Shown: positions 5,646 through 14,544 of the stretch, piece by piece | Numbering within the stretch: position 1 is the stretch's first letter | Layout of the letters: every line of letters starts with the position of its first letter | Origin: Pseudomonadota bacterium | Lineage (GTDB): Bacteria; Pseudomonadota; Gammaproteobacteria; Pseudomonadales; Moraxellaceae | Direction of reading: 5' to 3' | Length of the DNA: 64,000 bases | Assembly: GCA_023393635.1 (NCBI GenBank) | Contig: JAEWKT010000010.1 | Span: 1-64,000, forward strand | Program-made: the position numbers and the translations under genes | Notes under the pieces: generated by a model | Seen by the model: the letters and a program-made list of their open reading frames with translations, nothing else | Told to the model about the DNA's origin: nothing | Databases searched by the model: none

Positions 5646-8501
5646 ATGAATGCTTCAGTTGGCCAAGCCGCGACCGTAATACCTGGACAACTTCGAGTGA
5701 TCAAGCGCAATGGTGGCGTCGTCCCCTATGATAGCGACAAAATTGCAGTGGCTATTAGCAAAGCGTTTTTGGCAGTTGAAGGCCAGCAGGGTTCAAATTC
5801 CAGTCGTATCCATGATCGGGTTGCGCAATTGACGGAAATGGTTGAAAACACCTTTAAACGTCGTTTGCCATCTGGCGGTACCATTCATATTGAAGAAATT
5901 CAGGATCAGGTTGAACTTGCCCTGATGCGGACTGGTGAGCAAAAAGTGGCGCGCTCGTATGTGATTTATCGTGAAGAACGTGCGCACCTGCGTCAAGCCA
6001 GCAATGGCAACCATCATCCAACGCTTCAGGTACTGAATGCGCAAGGTCAGTTAAAACCACTGGATTTAAGTGCATTACAACAAAGCATTGAGCAAGCCGC
6101 ACATGACCTAGAAGGCATTGACACTCAGGCAGTGATTGATGAAACCGTGCGCAATCTATACAACGGTGTGAATGAAGACGATATTTCAACCACCATGATG
6201 ATGGCAACGCGCACCCGTATTGAGCAAGAGCCTAATTACACCTATGTCACCGCACGTCTGCTGCGCAATGATTTATTAAAGGAAGGCTTAAACTTTTTAG
6301 GTTTGCCTGTGGATACACTGGAAAATGATGCCTTAGCACCATTTTTACAGCGTGGTGTTGAATTAGAACTGCTATCACCTGAGTTATTAAAGTTTGATTT
6401 AGAGCAATTAAAAGACGCTATTAAGCCAGAGCGCAGCAACCAGTTTACCTATTTAGGTTTGCAAACCCTGTACGACCGTTATTTTATTCATAGCAATGAT
6501 GTGCGCTTTGAATTGCCGCAATTGTTCTTTATGCGCGTGTCTATGGGCTTGGCCGTGCAAGAAGACAACCGCGAAGCACGTGCCATTGAGTTTTATAACT
6601 TATTGTCTAGCTTTGACTATATGGCATCGACCCCTACCCTATTTAATGCAGGTACCTTGCGTCCACAGTTATCAAGCTGCTATTTGACCACTGTTCCTGA
6701 TGATCTGCATGGCATTTATGGTGCCATTCAGGATAATGCCATGTTGTCTAAATGGGCAGGCGGTTTGGGTAATGACTGGACGCCAGTACGTGCGCTGAAC
6801 TCCACCATTAAAGGCACCAATGGTAAATCACAAGGTGTGGTTCCTTTCTTAAAAGTAGTTAATGATACTGCGGTAGCAGTCAACCAGGGTGGCAAGCGTA
6901 AAGGTGCCGTATGTGCTTATCTGGAAAGCTGGCACTTGGACGTAGAAGAGTTTCTCGAGCTGCGTAAAAACACTGGTGATGACCGCCGCCGTACGCATGA
7001 CATGAACACCGCCAACTGGGTACCTGACCTGTTTATGCAACGTGTGATTGAAGATGGCGAATGGACATTGTTTAGCCCATCAGATACACCTGAATTGCAT
7101 GATTTGACTGGGCTTGCCTTTAAAGAAAAATATGAAGCCTATGAGCAGTTAACTCGTGATGGTCAGCTTAAATTATTTAAACGCATTCGTGCGCAGGATT
7201 TATGGCGCAAAATGCTGTCCATGCTGTTTGAAACTGGTCACCCTTGGATTACCTTTAAAGATGTGTGCAATCTGCGTTCACCACAGCAGCATGTGGGTGT
7301 GGTGCATTCATCTAACTTATGTACTGAAATTACCCTGAACACCAGTAAAGATGAAATTGCGGTGTGTAACTTGGGCTCTATCAATCTGGTCAAGCACATT
7401 AAAGATGGCGCACTGGACCAGGACAAGTTAAAAGAAACTGTCAAAACTGCCGTGCGTATGCTGGATAACGTGATTGACATTAACTACTACGCGGTGCCAC
7501 AAGCCAAAAACTCCAACTTAAAGCATCGTCCTGTTGGCATGGGCATTATGGGTTTTCAGGATGCGCTTTATGAAGTTGGCGTGGCGTATGGTTCATCTGA
7601 AGCCGTTGAGTTTGCCGATCGCTCTATGGAAGTAATCAGCTACTATGCGATCCATACGTCTAGTGAGCTTGCCGTTGAGCGTGGTAGTTACAGCACCTTT
7701 AAAGGTTCATTATGGGATCAGGGTATTTTGCCCATTGACTCACTAGATATTGTGGCCAAATCGCGTCCAGAGCGTATGTTTGATGTCGATCGCAGCCAGA
7801 CTTTAGATTGGGATACCTTACGTCAAAAAGTGCAAAAAGACGGCATGCGTAACTCAAACGTCATGGCCATTGCCCCGACTGCCACGATTTCCAACATTTG
7901 TGGTGTGGCGCAATCCATTGAGCCGACTTTCCAAAACCTGTATGTAAAATCTAACCTGTCTGGTGAATTTACTGTCATTAACCCGCATCTGGTTCGCGCA
8001 CTTAAAGAGCGTGGCCTATGGGATGTGGTGATGGTCAATGATTTAAAACATTATGAAGGTTCAGTACAAAAAATTGCCCGTATTCCTGATGATTTAAAAG
8101 CCTTGTTTGCCACAGCATTTGAAGTAGAGCCACGCTGGATTGTGGATGCGGCCAGCCGTCGTCAAAAATGGATTGATCAAGCGCAATCATTGAACCTATA
8201 CATTGCAGGTGCTAATGGTAAAAAACTGGACATTACCTACAAAATGGCATGGTTACGTGGCCTAAAAACCACTTACTACCTGCGTGCGCTGGGTGCAACC
8301 TCTGCGGAGAAATCCACCATTAACACTGGTGCACTTAATGCGGTTAAGAGTACAGGTAGCGTAGAGCAAGTAGCTGCATCAAATGTAGTGGCTGCTGCCG
8401 CTGTCAGCCCAGTAGCCGTAGATGACGATGCGTTTACCAATGCAGCGCCAGTACCACTTGCCTGCTCTATTGATAACCCTGATTGTGAGGCGTGTCAGTA
8501 A
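5646..8501 (+). CDS. nrdA: Ribonucleoside-diphosphate reductase, alpha subunit
   Basis: The large subunit of class I ribonucleotide reductase, making dNDPs from NDPs. Of 951 residues, the N-terminus carries an ATP-cone (VIKRNGGVVPYD) and a second cone-like segment at about 110-200, so overall-activity control is likely. Catalytic features include SSCYL (first redox Cys), NLCTEITLN with the Asn-x-Cys-x-Glu radical site, AVCNLGSIN with the partner Cys, the TYYLRALG tyrosine pair of the radical path, and a C-terminal DCEAC shuttle. I choose ATG 5646, because GGGAG lies ten bases upstream; the ATG at 5607 in the same frame lacks such a site. nrdB follows 111 bases later. Confidence 0.95.
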   Translation: MNASVGQAATVIPGQLRVIKRNGGVVPYDSDKIAVAISKAFLAVEGQQGSNSSRIHDRVAQLTEMVENTFKRRLPSGGTIHIEEIQDQVELALMRTGEQKVARSYVIYREERAHLRQASNGNHHPTLQVLNAQGQLKPLDLSALQQSIEQAAHDLEGIDTQAVIDETVRNLYNGVNEDDISTTMMMATRTRIEQEPNYTYVTARLLRNDLLKEGLNFLGLPVDTLENDALAPFLQRGVELELLSPELLKFDLEQLKDAIKPERSNQFTYLGLQTLYDRYFIHSNDVRFELPQLFFMRVSMGLAVQEDNREARAIEFYNLLSSFDYMASTPTLFNAGTLRPQLSSCYLTTVPDDLHGIYGAIQDNAMLSKWAGGLGNDWTPVRALNSTIKGTNGKSQGVVPFLKVVNDTAVAVNQGGKRKGAVCAYLESWHLDVEEFLELRKNTGDDRRRTHDMNTANWVPDLFMQRVIEDGEWTLFSPSDTPELHDLTGLAFKEKYEAYEQLTRDGQLKLFKRIRAQDLWRKMLSMLFETGHPWITFKDVCNLRSPQQHVGVVHSSNLCTEITLNTSKDEIAVCNLGSINLVKHIKDGALDQDKLKETVKTAVRMLDNVIDINYYAVPQAKNSNLKHRPVGMGIMGFQDALYEVGVAYGSSEAVEFADRSMEVISYYAIHTSSELAVERGSYSTFKGSLWDQGILPIDSLDIVAKSRPERMFDVDRSQTLDWDTLRQKVQKDGMRNSNVMAIAPTATISNICGVAQSIEPTFQNLYVKSNLSGEFTVINPHLVRALKERGLWDVVMVNDLKHYEGSVQKIARIPDDLKALFATAFEVEPRWIVDAASRRQKWIDQAQSLNLYIAGANGKKLDITYKMAWLRGLKTTYYLRALGATSAEKSTINTGALNAVKSTGSVEQVAASNVVAAAAVSPVAVDDDAFTNAAPVPLACSIDNPDCEACQ

Positions 8502-8533
8502 GATTTATTGCCTTTATAGGGGTAATAGTTCTG

Positions 8534-8561
8534 TCAAAAGGTTGGTTTACTGACCTTTTGA
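8534..8561 (+). other. Hairpin between nrdA and nrdB
   Basis: TCAAAAGGT (8534-8542) pairs perfectly with ACCTTTTGA (8553-8561). No T run follows, so it is more likely an mRNA processing or stabilising element than a terminator. Confidence 0.45.
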
Positions 8562-8612
8562 TGACACAACTGGATAAGTTTAGATTAGAATTTGACCACA
8601 GAGGTATTTGTC

Positions 8613-9890
8613 ATGTCCATTTTAAGTTGGGATGATCTTGAAGATGAGAGTAAGGACACTGTTGTCGCGACCAAACCTGCGCCAGTCGCAGCGCAGAAAA
8701 AGAACGATGCATCGCTGGTATCTGCTAACCCAGCGCCAACAGCGCCAGTGGTTGCTGCTCAACCCACTGTATCAGCATCAGCCCAACCTGCTTCCTCCAA
8801 TATTATGGAAAGAGCTGCCGCCGCCCTGCAACAGTTAGACGTTGCCCCAGGCTTAGAAGAACTGGAAATGGGTGCAGCACGTGTTGAAGTAGATGACAAG
8901 CGCATGATTAACTGCCGTGCTGACTTAAACCAGTTAGTCCCATTTAAATATGAGTGGGCGTGGCAGAAGTATCTGGACGGCTGCGCTAATCACTGGATGC
9001 CGCAAGAAGTCAACATGACCGCGGATATTGCCACGTGGAAGTCAGCCAACGGCTTAACTGATGATGAGCGCTTGGTAGTCATGCGCTCACTAGGCTTCTT
9101 CTCCACTGCGGATTCTTTGGTTGCCAATAACTTGGTACTGGCACTATATCGCCATATTACCAACCCAGAATGTCGTCAATACATTTTACGTCAAGCCTTT
9201 GAAGAAGCCATTCACACCCATGCCTACCAGTACTGCATTCAGTCTTTGGGCATGGATGAAGGCGAAGTATTTAACATGTACCGCGAAGTACCAAGCGTTG
9301 CTGCCAAAGCGGCCTGGGGCTTAAAGTACACGCAAAGTCTGGGTGATCCGACCTTTAAAACAGGTACTCCCGAAACAGACCAGATTTTGCTACGCAACCT
9401 GATTGCCTTTTACTGCGTGATGGAAGGAATCTTCTTCTATTGTGGTTTTAGCCAGATTTTATCGATGGGTCGACGTAATAAGATGACAGGAGTTGCTGAG
9501 CAGTTCCAGTACATTTTGCGCGATGAATCCATGCATCTTAACTTTGGCATCGACATGATCAACCAGATTAAGATTGAGAATCCGCATTTATGGACGAAAG
9601 AATTCCAGCAAGAAGTGATTCAGATGATTCTGGAAGGCGCCATGCTAGAAATTGAATACGCACGTGACACAATGCCGCGCGGTGTATTGGGCATGAACGC
9701 AGCAATGATGGAAGAGTATTTGAAATTTATTGCCAACCGTCGTTTGGTTCAGCTTGGTTTGCCAGAACAATATACTGGCGTGACTAATCCATTTACCTGG
9801 ATGTCTGAAATGATGGACTTGCGTAAAGAGAAAAATTTCTTTGAAACACGTGTGACGGACTATCAGACTGGTGGTGCGTTAAGTTGGTAA
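8613..9890 (+). CDS. nrdB: Ribonucleoside-diphosphate reductase, beta subunit (Chlamydia-like group)
   Basis: The radical-generating subunit, 425 residues from ATG 8613 (GAGG upstream; an in-frame TTG lies further 5'). The first ~85 residues are a low-complexity Pro/Ala/Gln extension absent from short R2 proteins. The core follows the Chlamydia R2 closely, for example NQLVP, EEAIHTH, MEGIFFY, RDESMHLNFG and the end KNFFETRVTDYQT. At the cofactor positions it has Asp167 (ADSL), Glu198 and His201 (EAIH) and a tyrosine at 205 (HTHAY). Chlamydia has Glu and Phe where this protein has Asp167 and Tyr205, so a canonical tyrosyl radical is predicted here. The Glu-His pair in RDESMH supplies the C-terminal ligands. 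Confidence 0.94.
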   Translation: MSILSWDDLEDESKDTVVATKPAPVAAQKKNDASLVSANPAPTAPVVAAQPTVSASAQPASSNIMERAAAALQQLDVAPGLEELEMGAARVEVDDKRMINCRADLNQLVPFKYEWAWQKYLDGCANHWMPQEVNMTADIATWKSANGLTDDERLVVMRSLGFFSTADSLVANNLVLALYRHITNPECRQYILRQAFEEAIHTHAYQYCIQSLGMDEGEVFNMYREVPSVAAKAAWGLKYTQSLGDPTFKTGTPETDQILLRNLIAFYCVMEGIFFYCGFSQILSMGRRNKMTGVAEQFQYILRDESMHLNFGIDMINQIKIENPHLWTKEFQQEVIQMILEGAMLEIEYARDTMPRGVLGMNAAMMEEYLKFIANRRLVQLGLPEQYTGVTNPFTWMSEMMDLRKEKNFFETRVTDYQTGGALSW

Positions 9891-9906
9891 TGAACCGATT
9901 CGTCAC

Positions 9907-9976
9907 GCGACACATAAGTTGTCGCTTGATTGATATAAATAGAAGAGATGCTATTTAGCGCTAGTACCTCTTCTAT
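9907..9976 (+). other. Two hairpins after nrdB
   Basis: GCGACA (9907-9912) pairs with TGTCGC (9920-9925), and ATAGAAGAG (9939-9947) with CTCTTCTAT (9968-9976). T-rich sequence begins about ten bases later. They may end the nrdAB transcript, but neither is a textbook terminator. Confidence 0.4.
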
Positions 9977-10029
9977 TGGAACTAATTTTTTATAAAACTA
10001 AAAGTATTTTCTAAGCTTAAAATTTAAAA

Positions 10030-10725
10030 ATGTCAAAAAAATACTATCTACCCCCTGAGGTAGTGGAATATCGGAACCAACGAAAACTTCAGAATCAAAT
10101 AGTCCTAAAACTATGTATTGTTATGTTAGTTCCCCCATTACTTTTATTCCCTGCTTACCCCAGAAATAATTGGCAGTATAGTATTTACAGGTTTATCACA
10201 GAAAACATTTATATTAGTATCGGAACTAAAGGACCTTTGCCTTTTTTTACTGTACTTACCAGTATTTATAGCACACTTATTATGTTCATATTTTGCAGTT
10301 ACCTCTGCTGGTCATTTATAAAAAAGTATGGTTTTGATAAAAAGTATCAAGAAAAAATTTACCATTTTCTCTTTGCAAACGAATTCATGACTTCACGCAA
10401 ATATCCAAGGTTAGAAAAACCTATTATCAAAAAAGTATATATTCTGTCTCTATTTTTATTGTCCTTATTGATAGGTATTTTTCACTTCACTCGCCAAGAA
10501 ATTTCTTTTCCAAGCGGCAACCGCAGAGGAGCACTTATAGAATTAGGGTATAACTACAAAGTAGGCGTAATTTTCTGGGAAACGTTTGCAAGTATCATGA
10601 CAGCAGCTCCTATTTTTTATTTTTTACTCATCGCTGTATATTTAATTAATTATTACTTTCGGGGACTAGGAAGCGGGAAAATTACTCCTCCCTTGAAAAA
10701 TAAAAAAAGAAAGTCCAAAAAATGA
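10030..10725 (+). CDS. Hypothetical four-helix membrane protein
   Basis: A 231-residue protein of unknown family. Hydrophobic segments lie at about 25-43, 78-103, 137-155 and 180-211, separated by basic loops; the C-terminus is strongly basic (KNKKRKSKK) and so probably cytoplasmic. There is no clear ribosome binding site before the ATG. The coding region is visibly more AT-rich and uses more A- and T-ending codons than nrdAB next to it, which suggests recent acquisition. Neighbours give no hint of function. Confidence 0.6.
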   Translation: MSKKYYLPPEVVEYRNQRKLQNQIVLKLCIVMLVPPLLLFPAYPRNNWQYSIYRFITENIYISIGTKGPLPFFTVLTSIYSTLIMFIFCSYLCWSFIKKYGFDKKYQEKIYHFLFANEFMTSRKYPRLEKPIIKKVYILSLFLLSLLIGIFHFTRQEISFPSGNRRGALIELGYNYKVGVIFWETFASIMTAAPIFYFLLIAVYLINYYFRGLGSGKITPPLKNKKRKSKK

Positions 10726-10847
10726 TAGTTTATTTTTCAAAAATTAATCTTATGCTATTCGACTAAACGTATTAAAATACCTAAACTTCAAAGGTGCAGG
10801 CTCCCTTCTACCATCAATACTTAAGCAGCACGCTTATCCTCCAAACG

Positions 10848-10919
10848 CTATAAATTGGCATAAGAAATATAAGCGCCCAATAAGATTAAACCAATGATAA
10901 CAAATAAAAAAACTAGCAT
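10848..10919 (-). CDS. Possible 23-residue membrane micropeptide
   Basis: The frame starting at ATG 10919 encodes MLVFLFVIIGLILLGAYIS followed by Y-A-N-L and a stop: one hydrophobic helix with a short tail. GAG lies about eight bases upstream. The rest of the 315-base gap (10726-11040) holds only an inverted repeat (10972-11003) and no longer gene. Expression is unproven, and chance hydrophobic frames occur in AT-rich DNA. Confidence 0.3.
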   Translation of the reverse strand: MLVFLFVIIGLILLGAYISYANL

Positions 10920-10971
10920 CAGTGATCTCAGGGGCTAACAGGCAACCCTTTTACTTCAGGGTGCGACATTA

Positions 10972-11003
10972 CTACCGCATGGAATTTTAAATCCCTGCGG
11001 TAG
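10972..11003. repeat. Inverted repeat downstream of NERD gene
   Basis: CTACCGCATGG (10972-10982) faces CCCTGCGGTAG (10993-11003), pairing over most of 11 bases with a 10-base loop. There is no T run on either strand. It may protect or end the NERD-gene transcript. Confidence 0.4.
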
Positions 11004-11040
11004 CAGAGTTTCGTTAATAATCTAGAAGCTGGCGAGGAAC

Positions 11041-11637
11041 TTAGTGTGCAGGATTTTCCTGACGCTGAACGTGCACTGCCTCAGCTTCCTTTCCCATAGC
11101 ACTTTGCTCAATACGCTCCCGAATCTGCACCAGTTGTTCTGGGGTAAATACGGGCTGCTGAAACTGCTTAATATAATCAATCCACGCGTTACCCTGCACT
11201 ACGTTTGCAGGCATGGGTGTTTTAAAGGTACTTTGCAGCGGAAAAGTCACCACTGAATGAATGTGCTGTGGATCAACCAGGTCATTTAAAAGTTTGGTCA
11301 GGGCAGCCATACGCTGTTCATTTTGCAGCAGGGGATTTTTAAGTTCTGTTTTTGTGCCAAATAACTTTTGCGCCCAAAGCTTTTCGCCAGCCTGACCATA
11401 GATCCAGCCTGGATATTTTTTTGATTTCACCACAAAAATGCCAAAAGGACTAAGTACCATATGCCCCATTTTAATCGTGCCAGCCTGCCCATCTGGGAAA
11501 ACCTGACCTTGCAGCATTTCATAGCGCTCATCCAGACGTCTGCTGGCAAGTGCAGTAATACGCTTACCTTTAAACTCGGGAGATGAGGCAAATAAAATCA
11601 TCGCCATTACACCAATAAGAATAATAATATAGAGCAC
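11041..11637 (-). CDS. Membrane-anchored NERD-domain protein
   Basis: A 198-residue protein with one N-terminal membrane helix (residues 2-17) and a cytoplasmic NERD (nuclease-related) domain. Visible NERD features are RLDERYEMLQGQVFPDG, GHMVLSPFGIFVVKSKKYPGW and the WAQKLFG/NPLLQNEQR stretch typical of the family. Family members are thought to be nucleases related to restriction enzymes, but activity is mostly unproven. The start is GTG at 11637, with a very strong AGGAGGAGG ribosome binding site immediately upstream. It is a single gene. Confidence 0.8.
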   Translation of the reverse strand: MLYIIILIGVMAMILFASSPEFKGKRITALASRRLDERYEMLQGQVFPDGQAGTIKMGHMVLSPFGIFVVKSKKYPGWIYGQAGEKLWAQKLFGTKTELKNPLLQNEQRMAALTKLLNDLVDPQHIHSVVTFPLQSTFKTPMPANVVQGNAWIDYIKQFQQPVFTPEQLVQIRERIEQSAMGKEAEAVHVQRQENPAH

Positions 11638-11772
11638 TTTCCTCCTCCTTATATTTGCAATTATCTTGGTCGTGCTACCCTACCTTAACCCATTTGACAG
11701 CATTTTCCAAATGATTGATTTTTAGCGAGCTTTTCTTGCTCAGCGCATCTATTAAAGCTCATAAAAACAAAA

Positions 11773-11792
11773 AAGCCAGCATCTGCTGGCTT
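11773..11792 (-). terminator. Terminator after dodecin gene
   Basis: On the minus strand AAGCCAGCA pairs with TGCTGGCTT with a two-base gap at the centre, followed by a T-rich tail. It lies just downstream of the dodecin stop codon. Confidence 0.85.
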
Positions 11793-11806
11793 ATGATGCC
11801 TGCTGC

Positions 11807-12028
11807 TTACTGGTTAAGATTCTGCCCATCATCCAGCATGGCGGTAATAATCATCATCACATTGTAATTGGTAATTTTACCATCAGTAATGTCTACTTTT
11901 TGCTCTTTGATCCATGCCCCTTTTATGCCGTGATGGGAACGGGTAACACGCTCAATTCCCTTGTTGATGGCATCTTCAAAGCTCTGGGTAGAGGTGCTGG
12001 ATATTTCAAAGTTTCTTGCTACGCTCAT
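11807..12028 (-). CDS. Dodecin family flavin-binding protein
   Basis: A 73-residue protein of dodecin size and pattern: an N-terminal strand, a helix (FEDAINKGIERVTRSHHG), then two strands holding IKGAWIKEQKVDI and ITNYNVMMIITAML. Dodecins form hollow dodecamers that bind flavins or CoA and buffer free flavin. AGGAG precedes the ATG by seven bases. The flavin-contacting Trp is present in GAWIKEQ. It has its own terminator and no operon partner. Confidence 0.9.
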   Translation of the reverse strand: MSVARNFEISSTSTQSFEDAINKGIERVTRSHHGIKGAWIKEQKVDITDGKITNYNVMMIITAMLDDGQNLNQ

Positions 12029-12228
12029 GAATCATCTCCTAGTCTTTTTGCACCTGACCTTATCAATAAGACAGTGCATCAATTAAGTACTGATTAGAAA
12101 TAGTATTTATTTAGCCTACTCAAGTAAGCTCAGCTTTGCAGTCAGACTTGGTAACAGTGTCAGTTGTTTTAGCAAGTAATGTAGTAAGCCCGTAAATGCA
12201 GTTTCTCTGAATAAAAAAGAGCAGGCAC

Positions 12229-12252
12229 AAAAAACCCGCCAGAATAGCGGGC
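12229..12252 (-). terminator. Terminator after 12281-12772 gene
   Basis: Minus-strand GCCCGC and GCGGGT arms enclose a seven-base loop (TATTCTG) and are followed by TTTTT. Confidence 0.8.
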
Positions 12253-12280
12253 AAAGTAGGCAGTAAGTGGTATCCAAGTA

Positions 12281-12772
12281 TTACACAGAAGCGCCTGAAT
12301 TCACTTTGGCAATCATATACAATGCCTGCTGACTAATATCACGGCTAAACATCACCAACGCGGCTGAAGTGACAGCCAGCAATAACTGCGCATCAAACCC
12401 CATATTTTTTTGTACCACATACACCATAAAAGCAAGCGCGGTATAACTTAATAGCAGGATAAAGCTCATTAAACGCCACTGCTGACTGATAATAGCCTGC
12501 CATAATGTAAAAATATTACGCAGCGAATGGAACCAGTGCCGTGTAAAGGTTAGATGCGCTAAACCCACGCCTGCTGTAATCAAGCTCAGCCAGAATAAGG
12601 TCACTTGATACATAAACTCATACCACGTGGTGGTGGTACTCAACGAAATATCAGGCGCATATAAACCATTTAAAGAAAAATGCATGAGCAGCGAACTCGT
12701 GATAAACCAGAATAAACTAATTCCTGTAAAGGTTAAGCCACGTGTAAGCAGTTGATGTATTCCATTGTTCAT
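12281..12772 (-). CDS. Hypothetical four-helix inner-membrane protein
   Basis: A 163-residue protein with hydrophobic segments at about 12-32, 50-71, 98-118 and 126-146, and short polar loops. No catalytic motif is visible and I do not recognise the family. Codon use resembles the neighbouring core genes, so it is probably native. It lies alone between dodecin and pncB with its own terminator. Confidence 0.65.
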   Translation of the reverse strand: MNNGIHQLLTRGLTFTGISLFWFITSSLLMHFSLNGLYAPDISLSTTTTWYEFMYQVTLFWLSLITAGVGLAHLTFTRHWFHSLRNIFTLWQAIISQQWRLMSFILLLSYTALAFMVYVVQKNMGFDAQLLLAVTSAALVMFSRDISQQALYMIAKVNSGASV

Positions 12773-13013
12773 ATGTATTTACTCATTACCAGGCATTCTG
12801 TTGTGATAAATGAACAGAGATATTGACAGCCAAGTTTACACTAATTACATAAAAACACAATTCGATTACATTCTATTTTTTGTATTTTTATTAAGCAATA
12901 TATCTCCCTTGATTTGGGTTACATACGCCCCTATAGGCGACTGACTTTATAAAATATAAGGTGTATTGTTAACTGCCTAATTTTACGTGCTTTAATGTAT
13001 TTTTGGCCTTTAC

Positions 13014-14255
13014 ATGACAATAATGAATCTTCGCCCGCCTATTGTGCAATCCTTATTGGATACTGACTTATATAAATTTACGATGCTACAGGTGGTACTG
13101 CACCAATTTCCGCAAACGCATAGTGTCTATCATTTTCGCTGTCGTAACGAAGATAAAATCGCCTATCCCTTGCGTGAAATCAAAGCCGAGTTAGACCAGG
13201 AACTTGATATTTTATGCACCCTAAAATTTAAACCAGAAGAATTAGATTACTTACGCCACTTACGTTTTATCAAAAGTGATTTTGTTGACTATCTTGAGCT
13301 ATTTCAGCTTAAACGCCGCTTTATTCAAACACGTATCAATGCGCAAGGCTCGCTAGACATTGTCGTAGAAGGCCCCATGGTGCAAGCCATGTTTTTTGAG
13401 ATTTTTGTGTTGGCCATTGTCAATGAGTTATATTTTAGGCGTTTAGAAACTCCTGCTGTGCTAGAAGAAGGTGAGCGTCGTTTGCAGGCCAAAGCAGCAC
13501 TATTAAAAGATTATGCCAGCCAGCAAATTCCTGATCAAACTCCATTTTTAGTGTCGGATTTTGGCACGCGGCGACGCTATAGTTTTGCCTGGCAGCAGCA
13601 TGTTATTCAAACCTTGCGCCACGCAGCACCCGATGTATTTCGTGGCAGCAGTAATGTGTATTTAGCAATGAAGTTAAATATTGCGCCTATTGGAACGATG
13701 GCACACGAGTTTATGCAGGCATTTCAGGCTTTAAACTTTCGCCTGCGTGACTTTCAAACTGCCTCACTTGAAAGCTGGGTGCATGAGTATCGCGGTGACT
13801 TAGGCATTGCATTGACCGATGTGGTGGGGATGGATGCATTTTTACGTGATTTTGATTTGTATTTTGCCAAGTTGTTTGATGGCTTACGGCATGATAGTGG
13901 CGATCCGTATCTATGGGGTGATAAAGCCTACGCGCATTATTTAAAATTGCGCATTGATCCAAAAACCAAAATGCTTACCTTTAGTGATGGCTTGAATTTG
14001 GAAAAAGCATGGAGCTTATATCAATATTTTAAAGATCGCTTTCAAACCAGTTTTGGTATTGGCACTAATTTAAGTAATGACATGGGGCACGTGCCGTTAA
14101 ATATTGTGCTTAAGCTGGTAGAGTGTAATGGGCAGTCGGTGGCTAAGCTATCGGATAGCCCTGGCAAAACCATGAGTACTGATGAAACCTATCTGGCATA
14201 TTTGCGACAGGTGTTTGAGATTGAAACTGAGCATAGTGGTACATCTGATGGCTAG
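13014..14255 (+). CDS. pncB: Nicotinate phosphoribosyltransferase
   Basis: Converts nicotinate and PRPP to nicotinate mononucleotide with ATP in the NAD salvage pathway. The 413 residues open with the family signature SLLDTDLYKFTMLQ. Further motifs are VSDFGTRRRYSF, the GTMAHEFMQ segment carrying the histidine phosphorylated in the enzyme, GLRHDSGDP in the phosphate-binding region and FGIGTNLSND. The length is close to the E. coli enzyme. Two close starts (13014 and 13023) are possible and neither has a clear ribosome binding site. It stands alone, convergent with rpe. Confidence 0.94.
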   Translation: MTIMNLRPPIVQSLLDTDLYKFTMLQVVLHQFPQTHSVYHFRCRNEDKIAYPLREIKAELDQELDILCTLKFKPEELDYLRHLRFIKSDFVDYLELFQLKRRFIQTRINAQGSLDIVVEGPMVQAMFFEIFVLAIVNELYFRRLETPAVLEEGERRLQAKAALLKDYASQQIPDQTPFLVSDFGTRRRYSFAWQQHVIQTLRHAAPDVFRGSSNVYLAMKLNIAPIGTMAHEFMQAFQALNFRLRDFQTASLESWVHEYRGDLGIALTDVVGMDAFLRDFDLYFAKLFDGLRHDSGDPYLWGDKAYAHYLKLRIDPKTKMLTFSDGLNLEKAWSLYQYFKDRFQTSFGIGTNLSNDMGHVPLNIVLKLVECNGQSVAKLSDSPGKTMSTDETYLAYLRQVFEIETEHSGTSDG

Positions 14256-14465
14256 ATAGTGATGCTATCAAGTTGTACTATCTATTCACGTCATTAAGTC
14301 ACACCATAAAATCACACTATCAAGTCATGTTATTAACATGCCATAAAGTGATGATTGAATAGCAAATATATAAATTTAAAAGCAAACTGATGAATTGTGG
14401 AAAGTTCCTACTAAAATAGTTTTATTTTAAAGCACTTAGAATTTATCAATAATTTATAAACAGGC

Positions 14466-14474
14466 TTATCCACA
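14466..14474 (+). promoter_or_regulatory. Consensus DnaA box next to rpe terminator
   Basis: TTATCCACA, with three further TTATCC-type half matches within 52 bases; two of those are simply the arms of the adjacent terminator. No gene start lies nearby, so any role is uncertain. Confidence 0.4.
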
Positions 14475-14485
14475 AGTTTATCCCT

Positions 14486-14518
14486 AAAAAATGGGGATAA
14501 CTTGCGGTTTATCCCCAT
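14486..14518 (-). terminator. Terminator after rpe
   Basis: ATGGGGATAA (14491-14500) pairs perfectly with TTATCCCCAT (14509-14518). On the minus strand the hairpin is followed by six T residues. Confidence 0.88.
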
Positions 14519-14544
14519 CTGATATAGTACTTAAATCTGTTGCT

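Noticed and set aside
9090..9130. Possible loss of the radical tyrosine in NrdB, because GFFSTADSL has Phe where Tyr was first expected
   Set aside because: The radical residue aligns with the Tyr in HTHAY (residue 205), four residues after the ligand His, so the radical site is intact.
14256..14420. Loose TCAC and CTATCA repeats after pncB
   Set aside because: The copies are short and irregular in an AT-rich gap and do not exceed what chance would give.
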